A stretch of DNA of 64,000 bases from Candidatus Rokuibacteriota bacterium (GTDB lineage Bacteria; Methylomirabilota; Methylomirabilia; Rokubacteriales; CSP1-6): NCBI GenBank assembly GCA_003220685.1, contig QHTE01000043.1, forward strand, positions 124,001 to 188,000, written 5' to 3'. The notes under the pieces were generated by a model. That model had not been told where the DNA came from, did no database searches, and was given only the letters and a program-made list of their open reading frames with translations. Both the position numbers and the translations under genes were made by a program. Shown here in pieces: positions 18,781 through 27,334 of the stretch (positions are counted from its first letter, which is position 1; the number at the start of each line of letters is the position of its first letter).

Positions 18781-19929
18781 ATGCCCTACAACCTGATCTC
18801 CGGCGACAACCACATCGACCTGACCTATCTTCCGCCCGACCTCTGGTCGTCGCAGGCGCCGGGGAAATGGAAGCTCTTGGTTCCGCGCGTCGAGGAGCTG
18901 GAGGACGGGCTGCACTGGTTCGTCGACGCCCAGGACAAGGGCATGTGGAACGGCGTGGGCCCGGGCTTCCTGAAATACCAGCGCGGGATGTTCGGCCACA
19001 TCGACGAGATGAAGGACATCGGGTTCGAGTGGGATTACCGGCCGGGCGCCAGGCCGCGGCCGACCACGCCCGAGCTCCGGCTGGCCGACCTGGACCGTGA
19101 CGGTATCGACGCCGAGATCGTCTACGGCTGCCTGATGATCAACGACCTGATCGGCGACGCCGGCATCCGCGCCTGGGCGGACAAGATGTACAACGACTGG
19201 GCCGCCGACTTCGCCAAGCGCGCCGATCCCCGGCGCGTGTTCCCGCTGGCGATCATCCCCAACACCGACCCGATCGAGGCCGCGGCCGAGGTGCGCCGCT
19301 GCGCGAAGATGGGGCTCCGGGGCGGCGATCTCGCGTTCAAGCGCATGTCGCCGCCGCTCTATCACGACGGGTGGTTCCCGCTCTGGGAGGCGGCCGCCGA
19401 GTGCAAGTTCCCGATCGCGTTTCACTCGACCGGCTTCAAGGCGCTCCGGGCTCCCGACACGCCGCAGATGGAGCAGCAGTACCTGACCCAGTGGCGTCTC
19501 GTGCGCTCGTCGCTCTTCCAGCTCGACACGATGGAAGTGCTCGTGTCGCTCTTGGCATCGGGCGCCTGCGAGAAATATCCGGACTTCAATTTCGTACTGG
19601 GCGAGTCGGGCGTAACGTGGCTGCCGTACGTGTTCGACCGGATGGACACCGAGTACCAGGATCGGGCGCGGAGCCTCGGCTTCAGCCTCAAGCCGAGCGA
19701 CTACTTCCGCCGTCAGGGCTACGTGACCTACCAGCAGGATCAATATCTCGAGCCGATCATTCCGCTCATCGGCGAGGACAACATCATCTGGGGCGCGGAC
19801 TACCCGCACCCGGACTGCATCTGGCCGAACTCGCACAGCACACTCGGGAAGAACCTGAGCGGGATCTCGGAGCGGGTGCAGAAGAAGATCACGTGCGAGA
19901 ACGCGGCACGACTCTACAACATCAAGTAA
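18781..19929 (+). CDS. Amidohydrolase-family metal-dependent hydrolase (amidohydrolase 2)
   Basis: 382 residues from the ATG behind AGAGGAG. A TIM-barrel of the amidohydrolase-2 type: N-terminal SGDNHIDL (metal site, with D-N-H-I-D), a mid-protein FHSTG His at about residue 219, and GADYPHPD near residue 340 (catalytic Asp). Relatives include decarboxylases and hydrolases of aromatic or lactone compounds. The ATG follows the DppC stop by 16 bases, so the imported compound may be its substrate. Reaction not determinable from sequence. Confidence 0.8.
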   Translation: MPYNLISGDNHIDLTYLPPDLWSSQAPGKWKLLVPRVEELEDGLHWFVDAQDKGMWNGVGPGFLKYQRGMFGHIDEMKDIGFEWDYRPGARPRPTTPELRLADLDRDGIDAEIVYGCLMINDLIGDAGIRAWADKMYNDWAADFAKRADPRRVFPLAIIPNTDPIEAAAEVRRCAKMGLRGGDLAFKRMSPPLYHDGWFPLWEAAAECKFPIAFHSTGFKALRAPDTPQMEQQYLTQWRLVRSSLFQLDTMEVLVSLLASGACEKYPDFNFVLGESGVTWLPYVFDRMDTEYQDRARSLGFSLKPSDYFRRQGYVTYQQDQYLEPIIPLIGEDNIIWGADYPHPDCIWPNSHSTLGKNLSGISERVQKKITCENAARLYNIK

Positions 19930-19936
19930 AGGATCG

Positions 19937-20707
19937 ATGATGGCTCCGACCGGGCTCGAGATTCCATCGCTCAAGGGGAAGGTGTCGGACGAGGAGTGGG
20001 CCGTGCGGGTGGATCTGGCGGCCTGCTACCGGCTCCTGGTGCGCTATGGCTGGGAGGATCTGACCTTCACGCACATCACCGTGCGGGTGCCGGGCGCCGA
20101 GGACCAGTTCCTGATCAACCCGTACGGGCTCTTCTTCGACGAGATCACGGCCTCGAGCCTGGTGAAGATCGACCTGCAAGGACGGAAGATCGGCGACTCG
20201 CCCTTCCCGGTGAACCAGGCCGGCTTCGTCATCCACAGCGCCATCCACGGCGCGCGCCACGACGCGCGCTGCGTGCTCCACACGCACACCGTGAGCGGCA
20301 TCGCCGTCTCGACCCAGCGCGCCGGGCTCCTGCCGATCTCGCAGCACGCGATGTCCGTCATCCCGAGCCTCGGCTATCACGACTTCGAGGGCATCGCGAC
20401 GCGCGACGACGAGAAGCCGCGCCTGGTCGCCGACCTCGGCGACCACACGCATCTGATCCTGAGAAACCACGGGCTGCTGACGGTGGGGGAGACGGTCGCG
20501 GACGCGTTCGTCGCGATGTACTTCCTCGAGTCGTCGTGCGCGATCCAGGTGCGCGCCCAGTCGGGCGGCGGCGAGCTCATCCCGGTACCGAAAGAGGTCC
20601 TGGATGCGGCCTACGCCGGCCCGGCCCAGCCGCGCCGCCGCGGCGAGACGATCTGGCCCGGGCTGCTGCGGCGGCTCGACCGCAGCGATCCTTCCTACAA
20701 GGACTGA
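19937..20707 (+). CDS. Class II aldolase/adducin-family protein
   Basis: 256 residues. It shows the class II aldolase metal site: HTHTVSG (about 114-120) and NHGLLTVG (about 175-182), with TFTHITVRVPG near the N-terminus. The family contains sugar-phosphate aldolases and epimerases, and many members of unknown role in degradation operons. The ATG lies 7 bases after the amidohydrolase stop; a second in-frame ATG follows at once. It is the last gene of the permease-amidohydrolase operon. Likely a lyase acting on a product of that pathway. Confidence 0.8.
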   Translation: MMAPTGLEIPSLKGKVSDEEWAVRVDLAACYRLLVRYGWEDLTFTHITVRVPGAEDQFLINPYGLFFDEITASSLVKIDLQGRKIGDSPFPVNQAGFVIHSAIHGARHDARCVLHTHTVSGIAVSTQRAGLLPISQHAMSVIPSLGYHDFEGIATRDDEKPRLVADLGDHTHLILRNHGLLTVGETVADAFVAMYFLESSCAIQVRAQSGGGELIPVPKEVLDAAYAGPAQPRRRGETIWPGLLRRLDRSDPSYKD

Positions 20708-20719
20708 GCGCCGCTCGCG

Positions 20720-21907
20720 TCAGTGACTGTGGCCGGGCTGCGTGTGGTCGAACCGCGCGTGGTGCTGGCGCAAGAGGTCCCGGCCGTAATCGTTGCCGTT
20801 CGGCGTTCGGACGACCGTGTGGATGTGGTGCCGCGACGGCGCGTCGTTGTCGAAGGCGATCCCGCGCTGGTGATCGAACTCGATCAGGATGACCGGGCTG
20901 TGGATCCGGTAGTAGAAGACGGAGTCCTCGTTGCTGCCGCCCATCCACGCGAAGAACGTCTGACCGAGATGGCGCTTGATCTCGTTGCGCCGTACCTCGG
21001 AGTGGCCGGGCCGAATCCGCCCGATGTACGTCTCGATGACGTCGAGCAGCATCCGCTGCTGGATGGTCGTGAGATCGCCCGTGACGATGCCCTGGTACTT
21101 CATCTCGAAGTTGTCGCGGAACGCCGCGGTGAAGACCTCGCCCGGAAGCTCCGCGCCGATGATCGCCCGCTGGCGCTGCTCGGGGGTGAGCGCCCGCATG
21201 AGCGCCAGGCCCTGCCGCTCCTCGGCCTGGAAGACGCGCGTGCCGGTGTGCGGTCCCTCGTGCGCGGCGACGGGCTCGGAGCCCATGAACATCGGGGTCA
21301 TCACGACCTGATCGCCGAGGACGAAGCAGTTGACGATGAGGTGGTGTCCGTCGACCTGCCAGCCCCATGGCCCGTCGAACGACGGGATGCCCATCACGCT
21401 GACCCAGTAGAGCCACTCGCCATACTCGGCCTTGCTGCCGGTGATCGCCAGGACCAGCTCGTTGAGCCGCATCACGTCGCGCGCGGTCTTGAATCCGTGC
21501 GTGCTCAGGCTCTCCCGTAGCAGGACGAGCGCCCGCTCGCGCTGCGCCGGGCTCATCTCGTCGAGCGAGACGCCGTGGCGCATGAGGTAGGGATGGATGT
21601 TGCTCCACCGCCGCCACACGTCGGTCTCCAGCGGGAAGAGCGCGCGCTCGCGCTGAGGCTCGCTCAAGGAATCGACGAACGCGCGGGCGGCGTCGGTGAT
21701 CTGTCGAGTGGACACGCCCGTCTTCTTGATCGGGAAGAGCCCGGGCGCCACGCTGCCGCCGGCGGTGATGCCCTTGAAGGGCTCGGCGAGCAGCGCTTCG
21801 CCGGTCTGCACGTACTGCTGCAGCTGCGGCGGCAGTTCCGTCTGACGGGCGCGCGCCGAGACGAGTGTGCGCTGTCGCACCTTGAGGCCGGGCGGAGGGC
21901 TCGCCAT
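20720..21907 (-). CDS. DUF3500 family protein
   Basis: 395 residues. The sequence fits the DUF3500 family: EEMS-type N-terminal helices, then MRLNELVLAITGSKAEYGEW, WGWQVDGHHL, and a C-terminal FAWMGG and HHIHTVVRTPNGNDYG. The family function is not established. It is the third gene of an operon after the aminotransferase and LLM genes (11 bases from the latter). No signal peptide was seen at the chosen ATG (21907). The His-rich C-terminus (RQHHARFDH) could bind metal, but this is speculation. Confidence 0.75.
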   Translation of the reverse strand: MASPPPGLKVRQRTLVSARARQTELPPQLQQYVQTGEALLAEPFKGITAGGSVAPGLFPIKKTGVSTRQITDAARAFVDSLSEPQRERALFPLETDVWRRWSNIHPYLMRHGVSLDEMSPAQRERALVLLRESLSTHGFKTARDVMRLNELVLAITGSKAEYGEWLYWVSVMGIPSFDGPWGWQVDGHHLIVNCFVLGDQVVMTPMFMGSEPVAAHEGPHTGTRVFQAEERQGLALMRALTPEQRQRAIIGAELPGEVFTAAFRDNFEMKYQGIVTGDLTTIQQRMLLDVIETYIGRIRPGHSEVRRNEIKRHLGQTFFAWMGGSNEDSVFYYRIHSPVILIEFDHQRGIAFDNDAPSRHHIHTVVRTPNGNDYGRDLLRQHHARFDHTQPGHSH

Positions 21908-21918
21908 CGCCGGCACCC

Positions 21919-22980
21919 CTAGTGCCCGCCGCAGGCGAGGGCGGCGCGCACGGGCGGCAGCACCTCTCGGGCGACCCGCGCCATAAAGCCTCGCGCGGGA
22001 TCGTCCGGCGAGGCCGGGTTCGGGATCGGGTGTAGGCAGACGTAGTCGAAGGCCGCGGGCGCCGAGCGCAGCACGCCGAGCAGCTGCGTGACGATGTCGG
22101 CCGGCCCGCCGCGCAGGCAGAAGGCGTCCGCGGCGGCGTCGGGCAGGAAGTCGACCACCTTGCCGCTCGCTTCGAGATCGGGTGCGTGGTGAAAATCGGG
22201 AAGGACGTTCCGCTCGCGCTTGAGCTTCTCGGGATCGGGCCCGGGCCAGGACAGACGCGGAGGGTCGAAGAGCATCGGCGAGTATTCGTAGTAGCCGGCG
22301 GCCATCGACTTGCCCATCGTCAGCGCGCGGGCCGGATCCTCCACGAGCACGGTGTGGAACACGGCGCCCAGGCCCACCTTGGACGGGTCGCGGCCGGCGG
22401 CGGCCGCGCCGGCGCGGATCTCCTGGATCGACTTCGTGAGGTTCGCCGGATGAGTGCCGGCCCGGATGAAGACGCCGTCGGCGACGCCGCCGGCCATCCG
22501 GAGCGTGCGCGGCCCGCCGGCGGCGATCCAGATCGGGACCGGCCGGTGATGCGGCAGGCGCGCGGGCTCGCGCGCGCCGACGTCGACCGCGCGGCCGTCG
22601 AGCAGCGCGCGCATCAGGCGCGTGCTCGCCTCGAGCTCGCCGACGCGCGCGGGCTTGAGCCCGGCCAGGCGCACAGCGGTGTCGCCGACGCCCCAGCCGA
22701 GCAGGGTGCGCCCGGGCGCTAGCTCGTCGACCGTGGCGATCGACGAGGCCGTGACGGTCGGGTGGCGGTTCACGGGGTTCGACAAGAGCGTCGCCAGCAC
22801 GATGCGCTCGGTGACGCGCGCCGCCGCCGCCATCAACACGTAGGTGTCGCGCCGGCGGAGCTGGGAGTCCGGCTGGAACGCCGCGTCCCAGCCGAGGGTT
22901 TCGGCCCGCCGCACGTCGGCGGCGAAGGCGTCGACCGTGCGCGCGTCGAAGCGATTGAGACCGAACCGGGGGATCGGCAC
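21919..22980 (-). CDS. LLM-class flavin-dependent oxidoreductase (luciferase-like)
   Basis: 353 residues from a GTG start, 2 bases beyond the aminotransferase stop. A TIM-barrel of the luciferase-like monooxygenase/F420-reductase superfamily: PIPRFGLNRFDARTVDAF at the N-terminus, LATLLSNPVNRHPTVTA, LGWGVGDTAV (phosphate-binding part), and PVPIWIAAGGPRTLRMAG. The last motif is typical of F420-dependent members such as methylene-tetrahydromethanopterin reductase-like enzymes. Whether it uses F420 or FMN cannot be decided. Likely acts with the neighbouring aminotransferase in one catabolic route. Confidence 0.8.
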   Translation of the reverse strand: MPIPRFGLNRFDARTVDAFAADVRRAETLGWDAAFQPDSQLRRRDTYVLMAAAARVTERIVLATLLSNPVNRHPTVTASSIATVDELAPGRTLLGWGVGDTAVRLAGLKPARVGELEASTRLMRALLDGRAVDVGAREPARLPHHRPVPIWIAAGGPRTLRMAGGVADGVFIRAGTHPANLTKSIQEIRAGAAAAGRDPSKVGLGAVFHTVLVEDPARALTMGKSMAAGYYEYSPMLFDPPRLSWPGPDPEKLKRERNVLPDFHHAPDLEASGKVVDFLPDAAADAFCLRGGPADIVTQLLGVLRSAPAAFDYVCLHPIPNPASPDDPARGFMARVAREVLPPVRAALACGGH

Positions 22981-22982
22981 GA

Positions 22983-24389
22983 TCAGCTGGTACCGAGCGA
23001 GCCGCCCATCTCGGCGATGGCCTTGTCGAGGACCGCGACAACCCGGTCGATCTCGGCGCGCGTGATCACGAGAGGTGGCGAGAGCACGATGGTGCTGCCG
23101 AGATGGCGGCCGCCCCCGGAGCGGCCGACGATTACGCCGTTGCGCCGCGCGAAGTCGACGACGCTCTTGATCCGGTCGGCCGGGACCGCTTCCTTCGTGC
23201 GGCGATCGCGCACGAGCTCGACGCCCGCGAAGAGCCCCTTGCCGCGCACGTCGCCCACCCAGGGGTGCTTGAGCAGGGTGCGGAGGCCGTCGAGGAGGTA
23301 CGCGCCGTTCTCGGCGGACCGTTCGACGAGGCGCTCTCGCAAGATGATCTCGATGTTGCGGTCGGCGACGGCCGCGGCGACGGGATGGCCGCCATACGTC
23401 GAGATCTGGAAGACCTGACGGTTCTCGGACACCTCGCCGACGAACGACTTGAACACGTCGTTGCGGACGACGGTGGCGGCGATCGGCAGATACGCGCTCA
23501 CGATGCCCTTGGCGATCGCGACGATGTCCGGCCGCACGCCCGAGTGCTGGTGGGCGAACATCTTGCCCGTGCGGCCGAAGCCGTTGATGACCTCGTCGAT
23601 GTGCAGGAGGCATCCGTACTTCTTCGCGACCGCGGCGACCTCGGGCAGGTAGTCGTCCGGCGGCACCGCGACGCCGACCGCGCTCATGATCGGCTCCACC
23701 AGGACGGTCGACACGGTGTCGGGCCCCTCGCCCTGGATCGTCGCCTCGATGTTCTTCACGCACGCGAGCTCGCACGACGGGTAGGTGAGCCCGAACGGGC
23801 AGCGATAGCAGTAGGGCGGGGCCACGTGGACGAAGTCGTTGCCGCCGAGCGGCTCGAACTTCATCTTGCGGTCGCCCATGCCGCCGGCGGCGAGGGTCGC
23901 GAGCGTCGTCCCGTGATAGCCGAGGTAGCGGCTGATCGTCTTGTAGCGGTACTGGCCGGGGTTCTCGTGCTTGGTGTACTGCCGGGCGAACTTGAAGCCG
24001 GCCTCGTTCGCCTCGGAGCCCGAGGCGACGAAGTAGACGTGGTTGTCGCCGCCGAGCAGGCCGTTCACGCGCTCGGCGAGCCTCGCGGCCGGCTCGTTCA
24101 TCGCGGTGTGGGGATAGTAAGGGAGCGCGCGCATCTGGGCGGCGGCCACGTCGGCCAGCTCCGTGCGGCCGTAGCCGACATTCACGCACCAGAGTCCGGC
24201 CATCGCGTCGAGGTATTCGGTGCCGTCGGCGTCGACGACGGTCGAGCCGCGGCCCTCGACGATCACCAGGGGCTCGGCCTCGAGCTGCCGGTGGGCGACG
24301 ACCGGGTGCAGCACGTTGTCGAGGTCCTGTCTCACGACCGCCGCGCGGCCGTCGACGTGGGCGGGGGAGTCGCTTGCGGGCTGCGTCAT
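22983..24389 (-). CDS. Class III aminotransferase (PLP-dependent, omega-amino acid type)
   Basis: 468 residues from the ATG behind AGGAG. Class III features: NVGYGRTELADVAAAQM, SGSEANEAGFKFARQYT, HIDEVINGFGRTG (PLP-phosphate and pyridine site), and IVAIAKGIVSAYLP with the Schiff-base Lys. Substrate range includes beta-alanine, GABA, putrescine and taurine, usually with pyruvate or 2-oxoglutarate. First gene of the operon with LLM and DUF3500. It uses an amine donor from the degraded compound; the actual donor is not known. Confidence 0.9.
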   Translation of the reverse strand: MTQPASDSPAHVDGRAAVVRQDLDNVLHPVVAHRQLEAEPLVIVEGRGSTVVDADGTEYLDAMAGLWCVNVGYGRTELADVAAAQMRALPYYPHTAMNEPAARLAERVNGLLGGDNHVYFVASGSEANEAGFKFARQYTKHENPGQYRYKTISRYLGYHGTTLATLAAGGMGDRKMKFEPLGGNDFVHVAPPYCYRCPFGLTYPSCELACVKNIEATIQGEGPDTVSTVLVEPIMSAVGVAVPPDDYLPEVAAVAKKYGCLLHIDEVINGFGRTGKMFAHQHSGVRPDIVAIAKGIVSAYLPIAATVVRNDVFKSFVGEVSENRQVFQISTYGGHPVAAAVADRNIEIILRERLVERSAENGAYLLDGLRTLLKHPWVGDVRGKGLFAGVELVRDRRTKEAVPADRIKSVVDFARRNGVIVGRSGGGRHLGSTIVLSPPLVITRAEIDRVVAVLDKAIAEMGGSLGTS

Positions 24390-24420
24390 GTCGTCATCTC
24401 CTGGCCTGGATTCGGCCTGG

Positions 24421-24426
24421 ATTATA
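24421..24426 (-). promoter_or_regulatory. Candidate -10 box for the aminotransferase operon
   Basis: On the minus strand this reads TATAAT, a perfect -10 hexamer, 31 bases upstream of the ATG at 24389. No matching -35 box was seen at 16-18 bases, so the site may depend on an activator or be a chance match. Confidence 0.35.
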
Positions 24427-24487
24427 CGCTCGGCGGCGCCGACGGACCTTGCGGTCGCATCGGCCCCCGTCGTCTCCCCCCGCGAGC

Positions 24488-25078
24488 TTACTCGGGCTTG
24501 ACCAGGAAGTGCGCCCGCCGATTCTTGGCCCAGCACGCTTCGCCGCGCTCCTTGCAGAGCGGGCGCTCTTCTCCGTAGCTGACGATCGAGATCCGATTGG
24601 CCTGGATGCCGAGCGCGGTCAGATAGCTCATCGCGGCCTTCGCCCGCCGCTCCCCGAGCGCCAGGTTGTACTCGGGCGTTCCGCGCTCGTCGCAGTGGCC
24701 TTCGATCAACAGGAGGCTCTTCGCGTTGGTCTTGAGCCAGGCCGCGTTGGCATCGAGGGTCTTCGTGTCGGCCGGCCGGATGTCGTACTTGTCGAAATCG
24801 AAGTTGATGTCCCGGAGCGCCGCGTTCTCCATGAACTCGCGCGGCGACGGCCGCGCCGCCGTCGGGCTGTCGGTGCGTGCGGCCGGGGCGGCGGCACGGC
24901 TGGCGGCCCCGGCGCCCGTCGCCGATTGCGAAGCCGCCGGCTGGGGCCGGCTCGCCGAGCCCGCGGACGCCGTGGGAGAGGGCGCCGATGCCGACGCCGG
25001 CATCGTCGCGGGTTGTTTCGCGCATCCGGTCGCGACCAGGATCAGCAGCGCGGTTGGAATCGTCAGGACGCTTCTCAT
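24488..25078 (-). CDS. pal: Peptidoglycan-associated lipoprotein Pal (OmpA-like)
   Basis: 196 residues. A lipoprotein signal ends in VATGC (lipidated Cys about 19). An Ala/Ser/Pro-rich linker (about 25-80) leads to an OmpA-like peptidoglycan-binding domain with INFDFDKYDIRP, LLIEGHCDERGTPEYNLALG and RAKAAMSYLTALGI. This domain binds diaminopimelate peptidoglycan and, with the Tol proteins, holds the outer membrane. The gene is next to a small coiled-coil membrane protein but no tolQRAB genes are in the window. Confidence 0.88.
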   Translation of the reverse strand: MRSVLTIPTALLILVATGCAKQPATMPASASAPSPTASAGSASRPQPAASQSATGAGAASRAAAPAARTDSPTAARPSPREFMENAALRDINFDFDKYDIRPADTKTLDANAAWLKTNAKSLLLIEGHCDERGTPEYNLALGERRAKAAMSYLTALGIQANRISIVSYGEERPLCKERGEACWAKNRRAHFLVKPE

Positions 25079-25114
25079 CGGTTGCCCTCCTTGGCTCGAC
25101 CCCGCAGGGTCGCT

Positions 25115-25351
25115 CTACTTTTTGCCCTGGCTCAGCGCCTGCTCCAGACGTAACCGGCGCTCGCGCTCGCTCTGCAGCTCCTCTTCCGTCTTCTTGAGCT
25201 TGGCATCCAGCGCCTTGATCTCGTCGCCGTGCCGGTTCTGAAGGGTGCGGACCTCGTCACGCAGCCGGTTCGTCGCCGTCCCCCACCACAGGAACCCGGC
25301 GAGCACGCCGATCACTGCCGCGCCGACCGCCATCGCGATCATCCGCGTCAT
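25115..25351 (-). CDS. Small membrane protein with coiled coil
   Basis: 78 residues from the ATG behind GGAGG. One membrane helix near the N-terminus (about 4-24, AMAVGAAVIGVLAGFLWWG) is followed by a charged heptad region (TNRLRDEVRTLQN to the end, rich in Glu/Lys/Leu) likely to form a coiled coil. The stop lies 36 bases before the Pal start on the same strand, so both may be cotranscribed. It could organise an envelope complex; no family name is known to me. Confidence 0.7.
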   Translation of the reverse strand: MTRMIAMAVGAAVIGVLAGFLWWGTATNRLRDEVRTLQNRHGDEIKALDAKLKKTEEELQSERERRLRLEQALSQGKK

Positions 25352-25421
25352 GAGCCTCCAACCTCCCCGGCGGCGCACGCCGCCGATAATGAGCCCTCGA
25401 CTCGGGCGCCGGCCGCGTGCC

Positions 25422-25892
25422 TCAGCGACCGTCCTTCTTCGCCCGCGGCCGGCGCGCGCCGTTCAGCTCGATGACCCGGGTCAGGGTCGCCGCCAGCGCC
25501 GGGCCCCCCGTCCGGAGCTCGGCCAGCGAATTGAGCGCCAGCTTTCGCAGAACGGCCTCGCCGCGCGCTGTCAGCTCGACGACGACGCCGCGCCGGTCCA
25601 GCTCGGCGCGCCGGCGCCGCACCAGCCCCCGCTGCGCCAGGCGGTCGACCAGCTGGACCGTCGCGTGATGCCGGATCTGCAGGCGCTCGGTCAGCGCGCC
25701 GATCGTCGCCGGCCGGCGGCCTTCGAAGCCCTTCACCTGCAGGAGAAGAACGTACTGCTGCGGTTCGACCCCCGCCACCCGCGCGGCTTCTTCGCGCACC
25801 CGGAGAAAGCGGCGAACGTGGTAGCGCAGATCGGCGAGCGTCTCGTAGTCCACCCGGCGCGACGACTGCAGGCGTGCGCTCCGCGCAGACAT
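25422..25892 (-). CDS. MarR-family transcriptional regulator
   Basis: 156 residues with a winged-helix core: ALTERLQIRHHATVQLVDRLAQRGL (helix-turn-helix plus recognition helix, about 70-94) and an RRRAELDRRGVVVELT wing. Ser/Thr/Arg-rich N-terminal and KKDGR C-terminal tails. MarR proteins repress their own and adjacent genes until a small aromatic or oxidant ligand binds. A perfect 15-base palindrome lies just upstream of the start, fitting autoregulation. Orientation away from the Pal operon suggests a target across the gap, but no clear divergent gene starts there. Confidence 0.82.
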   Translation of the reverse strand: MSARSARLQSSRRVDYETLADLRYHVRRFLRVREEAARVAGVEPQQYVLLLQVKGFEGRRPATIGALTERLQIRHHATVQLVDRLAQRGLVRRRRAELDRRGVVVELTARGEAVLRKLALNSLAELRTGGPALAATLTRVIELNGARRPRAKKDGR

Positions 25893-25907
25893 GTCGACGC
25901 GGGACTA

Positions 25908-25922
25908 TATCACGCCGTGATA
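25908..25922. promoter_or_regulatory. Palindromic operator, probable MarR site
   Basis: TATCACGCCGTGATA: two perfect 7-base arms around one central base, starting 15 bases upstream of the MarR ATG. On the minus strand TATAGT (25904-25909) overlaps one edge and could be a -10 box, so binding would block transcription. A related half-site CGCGATAA follows at 25929-25936. Confidence 0.6.
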
Positions 25923-25952
25923 AACGCCGCGATAATTCATGTCACCGTATAA

Positions 25953-26245
25953 TATCCGGCTGCCGGTCGCGGGGCCTCAGTAATTTCCGCGGGGCCTTCC
26001 GGGAGGAGAATCCGGGCGACCGGGCCCCACTCTTGTGGGATCGGTCGCTCGCCATTGGCGGGGCCCTGCCGGCCTCGACCGCCTCGAAAGGGATCTTCGT
26101 CGGCGCCCGGAACCCGGAACGCCCGGGTCCAGCTGAATCTCGACTGGAGCAGCGCGCTCTCCGCGCCGGCGGTATGTAAAACGGGTGTGTAAGAAAGTGC
26201 ATACGTGCGCGGCCGCGTCGCCCGGCGAATCAGCGGTACAACTGC
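25953..26245. other. Intergenic stretch without a recognised gene
   Basis: About 290 bases between the MarR operator region and the tRNA promoter. Short open frames exist on both strands, but their translations look unlike protein and codon use is not that of the neighbours. No hairpin with a T run, repeat or known RNA motif was seen. Confidence 0.5.
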
Positions 26246-26274
26246 TTGACAGCCGTTCGGTTAGTGGTTAACGT
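26246..26274 (+). promoter_or_regulatory. Promoter of tRNA-Val
   Basis: TTGACA (26246-26251, perfect -35), 17-base spacer, TAACGT (26269-26274, retaining the key first T-A and last T). The tRNA 5' end at 26284 lies 10 bases past the -10 box. Confidence 0.7.
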
Positions 26275-26283
26275 CCCGGCCAC

Positions 26284-26359
26284 GGACGATTAGCTCAGTT
26301 GGCAGAGCGCTGGCCTCACATGCCAGAGGTCACTGGTTCAAGTCCAGTATCGTCCACCA
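26284..26359 (+). tRNA. tRNA-Val (anticodon CAC)
   Basis: A complete cloverleaf of 76 bases. The 7-base-pair acceptor stem is perfect (GGACGAT with ATCGTCC). The D arm reads GCTCAGTTGGCAGAGC. The anticodon stem is CTGGC/GCCAG with loop CTCACAT (anticodon CAC, reading GTG). The T arm is ACTGG-TTCAAGT-CCAGT. The 3' CCA is encoded. GTG is the commonest Val codon in this high-GC sequence. Confidence 0.95.
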
Positions 26360-26409
26360 TTAACCGCGGTAGAGAATTAACGATTTGTTCTTTCGCCCGG
26401 GAGCCGCCC

Positions 26410-27306
26410 ATGAAGGTCAGCGTTTTCTTTGACGGCCAGAACTTCTACCGGTCTCTCCAGCGCTACGACGAGTCGCTCCGTGTCGACTACGATCGGCTGG
26501 CTGCCTGGATCACGCAGGCCGTCGGCGGTCCCGGTGCGATCTTCGCGGGCGCGCACTACTACGTCGGCGTGTCGGCCGACGCGCCGCCGCTGGTCGAGGG
26601 CTTTCTCAAGGGCCTCGAGCTCCGTCCGGGCTACTTCGTCAAGCGCGAGCTGCGCGTGCGCCGCTCCGGGCGCTGTCCGGCGTGCAGCGCCGACTACGAG
26701 TACACTACCGAGAAGCGCGTCGACACGCGGCTCGTCGCCGACATCATCCAGTACGCGGCGATCGGCGCCTTCGACGCGGCGGTGCTCGTGTCGGGCGACG
26801 ACGACTTCGTGCCGGCGGTCGAGGCGGTGAACGCGCTCGGCAAGCAGGTGTGGGTGGCGACCTGGTCGGCCGACGAGCTCTCCAAGGATCTGCGCGTGCG
26901 CTGTTTCGGCCAGATCCATCTGAGCGACGGCATCCCGGCGTTCAAGGTCGAGCGGCCCCGGCCGTTCGAGCGCGCCCCGACCCGCATGGCGCCCTCGCGG
27001 CTGGCGCGTCCCGCGCCGCAGCCGGCCTCGGGCGTGGCGCTCGAGCGGGCGCTGCAGGAGCTGCAGCGCGCCGAGGCGCGCCTGCCGCACGTGAGCCGCG
27101 GCTACTTCGTCATGCGCTGGAAGTCTCACCAGCTGCCTCCGGTCGGCACCGACCGGGAGCTGCTCGTGCAGCAAATGATCGGAGCCGGGCTGGCCGAGGA
27201 ATTCGAGGTCAAGGACGCGGACGGCCGCCTCGTCACCGCGATCCGGAGCCGCGAGCCCAACGGCAACGTGCGCGAGCCCGACGGCAACATCGCGCTGCCC
27301 GGATAG
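26410..27306 (+). CDS. NYN-domain (PIN-like/LabA) putative RNase
   Basis: 298 residues. The N-terminal NYN/PIN fold has the acidic site: VFFDGQNFYRS (Asp about 7), EKRVDTRLVADIIQYA, and VSGDDDFVPAVEA (Asp cluster). A CPACSADYEY zinc-ribbon-like insert is at about 96-105. After a Pro/Arg-rich linker (about 183-215) comes a C-terminal helical, wing-like domain (ALQELQRAEARLPHVSRGYF). This type cleaves RNA with Mg2+ and often has an RNA-binding second domain. It starts 50 bases after the tRNA and could be cotranscribed with it, which would fit RNA work. Confidence 0.8.
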   Translation: MKVSVFFDGQNFYRSLQRYDESLRVDYDRLAAWITQAVGGPGAIFAGAHYYVGVSADAPPLVEGFLKGLELRPGYFVKRELRVRRSGRCPACSADYEYTTEKRVDTRLVADIIQYAAIGAFDAAVLVSGDDDFVPAVEAVNALGKQVWVATWSADELSKDLRVRCFGQIHLSDGIPAFKVERPRPFERAPTRMAPSRLARPAPQPASGVALERALQELQRAEARLPHVSRGYFVMRWKSHQLPPVGTDRELLVQQMIGAGLAEEFEVKDADGRLVTAIRSREPNGNVREPDGNIALPG

Positions 27307-27334
27307 CGCCGTTCGGCGCCGGGATCATCGCCGC

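Noticed and set aside
23103..24578. 491-codon open frame on + antisense to the aminotransferase
   Set aside because: No recognisable motif; the minus-strand frame is a clear class III aminotransferase with a ribosome site.
25874..26179. 101-codon + frame starting inside the MarR gene
   Set aside because: Starts antisense in MarR, Arg-rich, no motif and no ribosome site; it also crosses the operator.
26299..26409. N-terminal extension of the NYN protein starting in the tRNA gene
   Set aside because: The extra 37 codons are tRNA sequence; family alignment starts at the ATG 26410 (KVSVFFDGQN).
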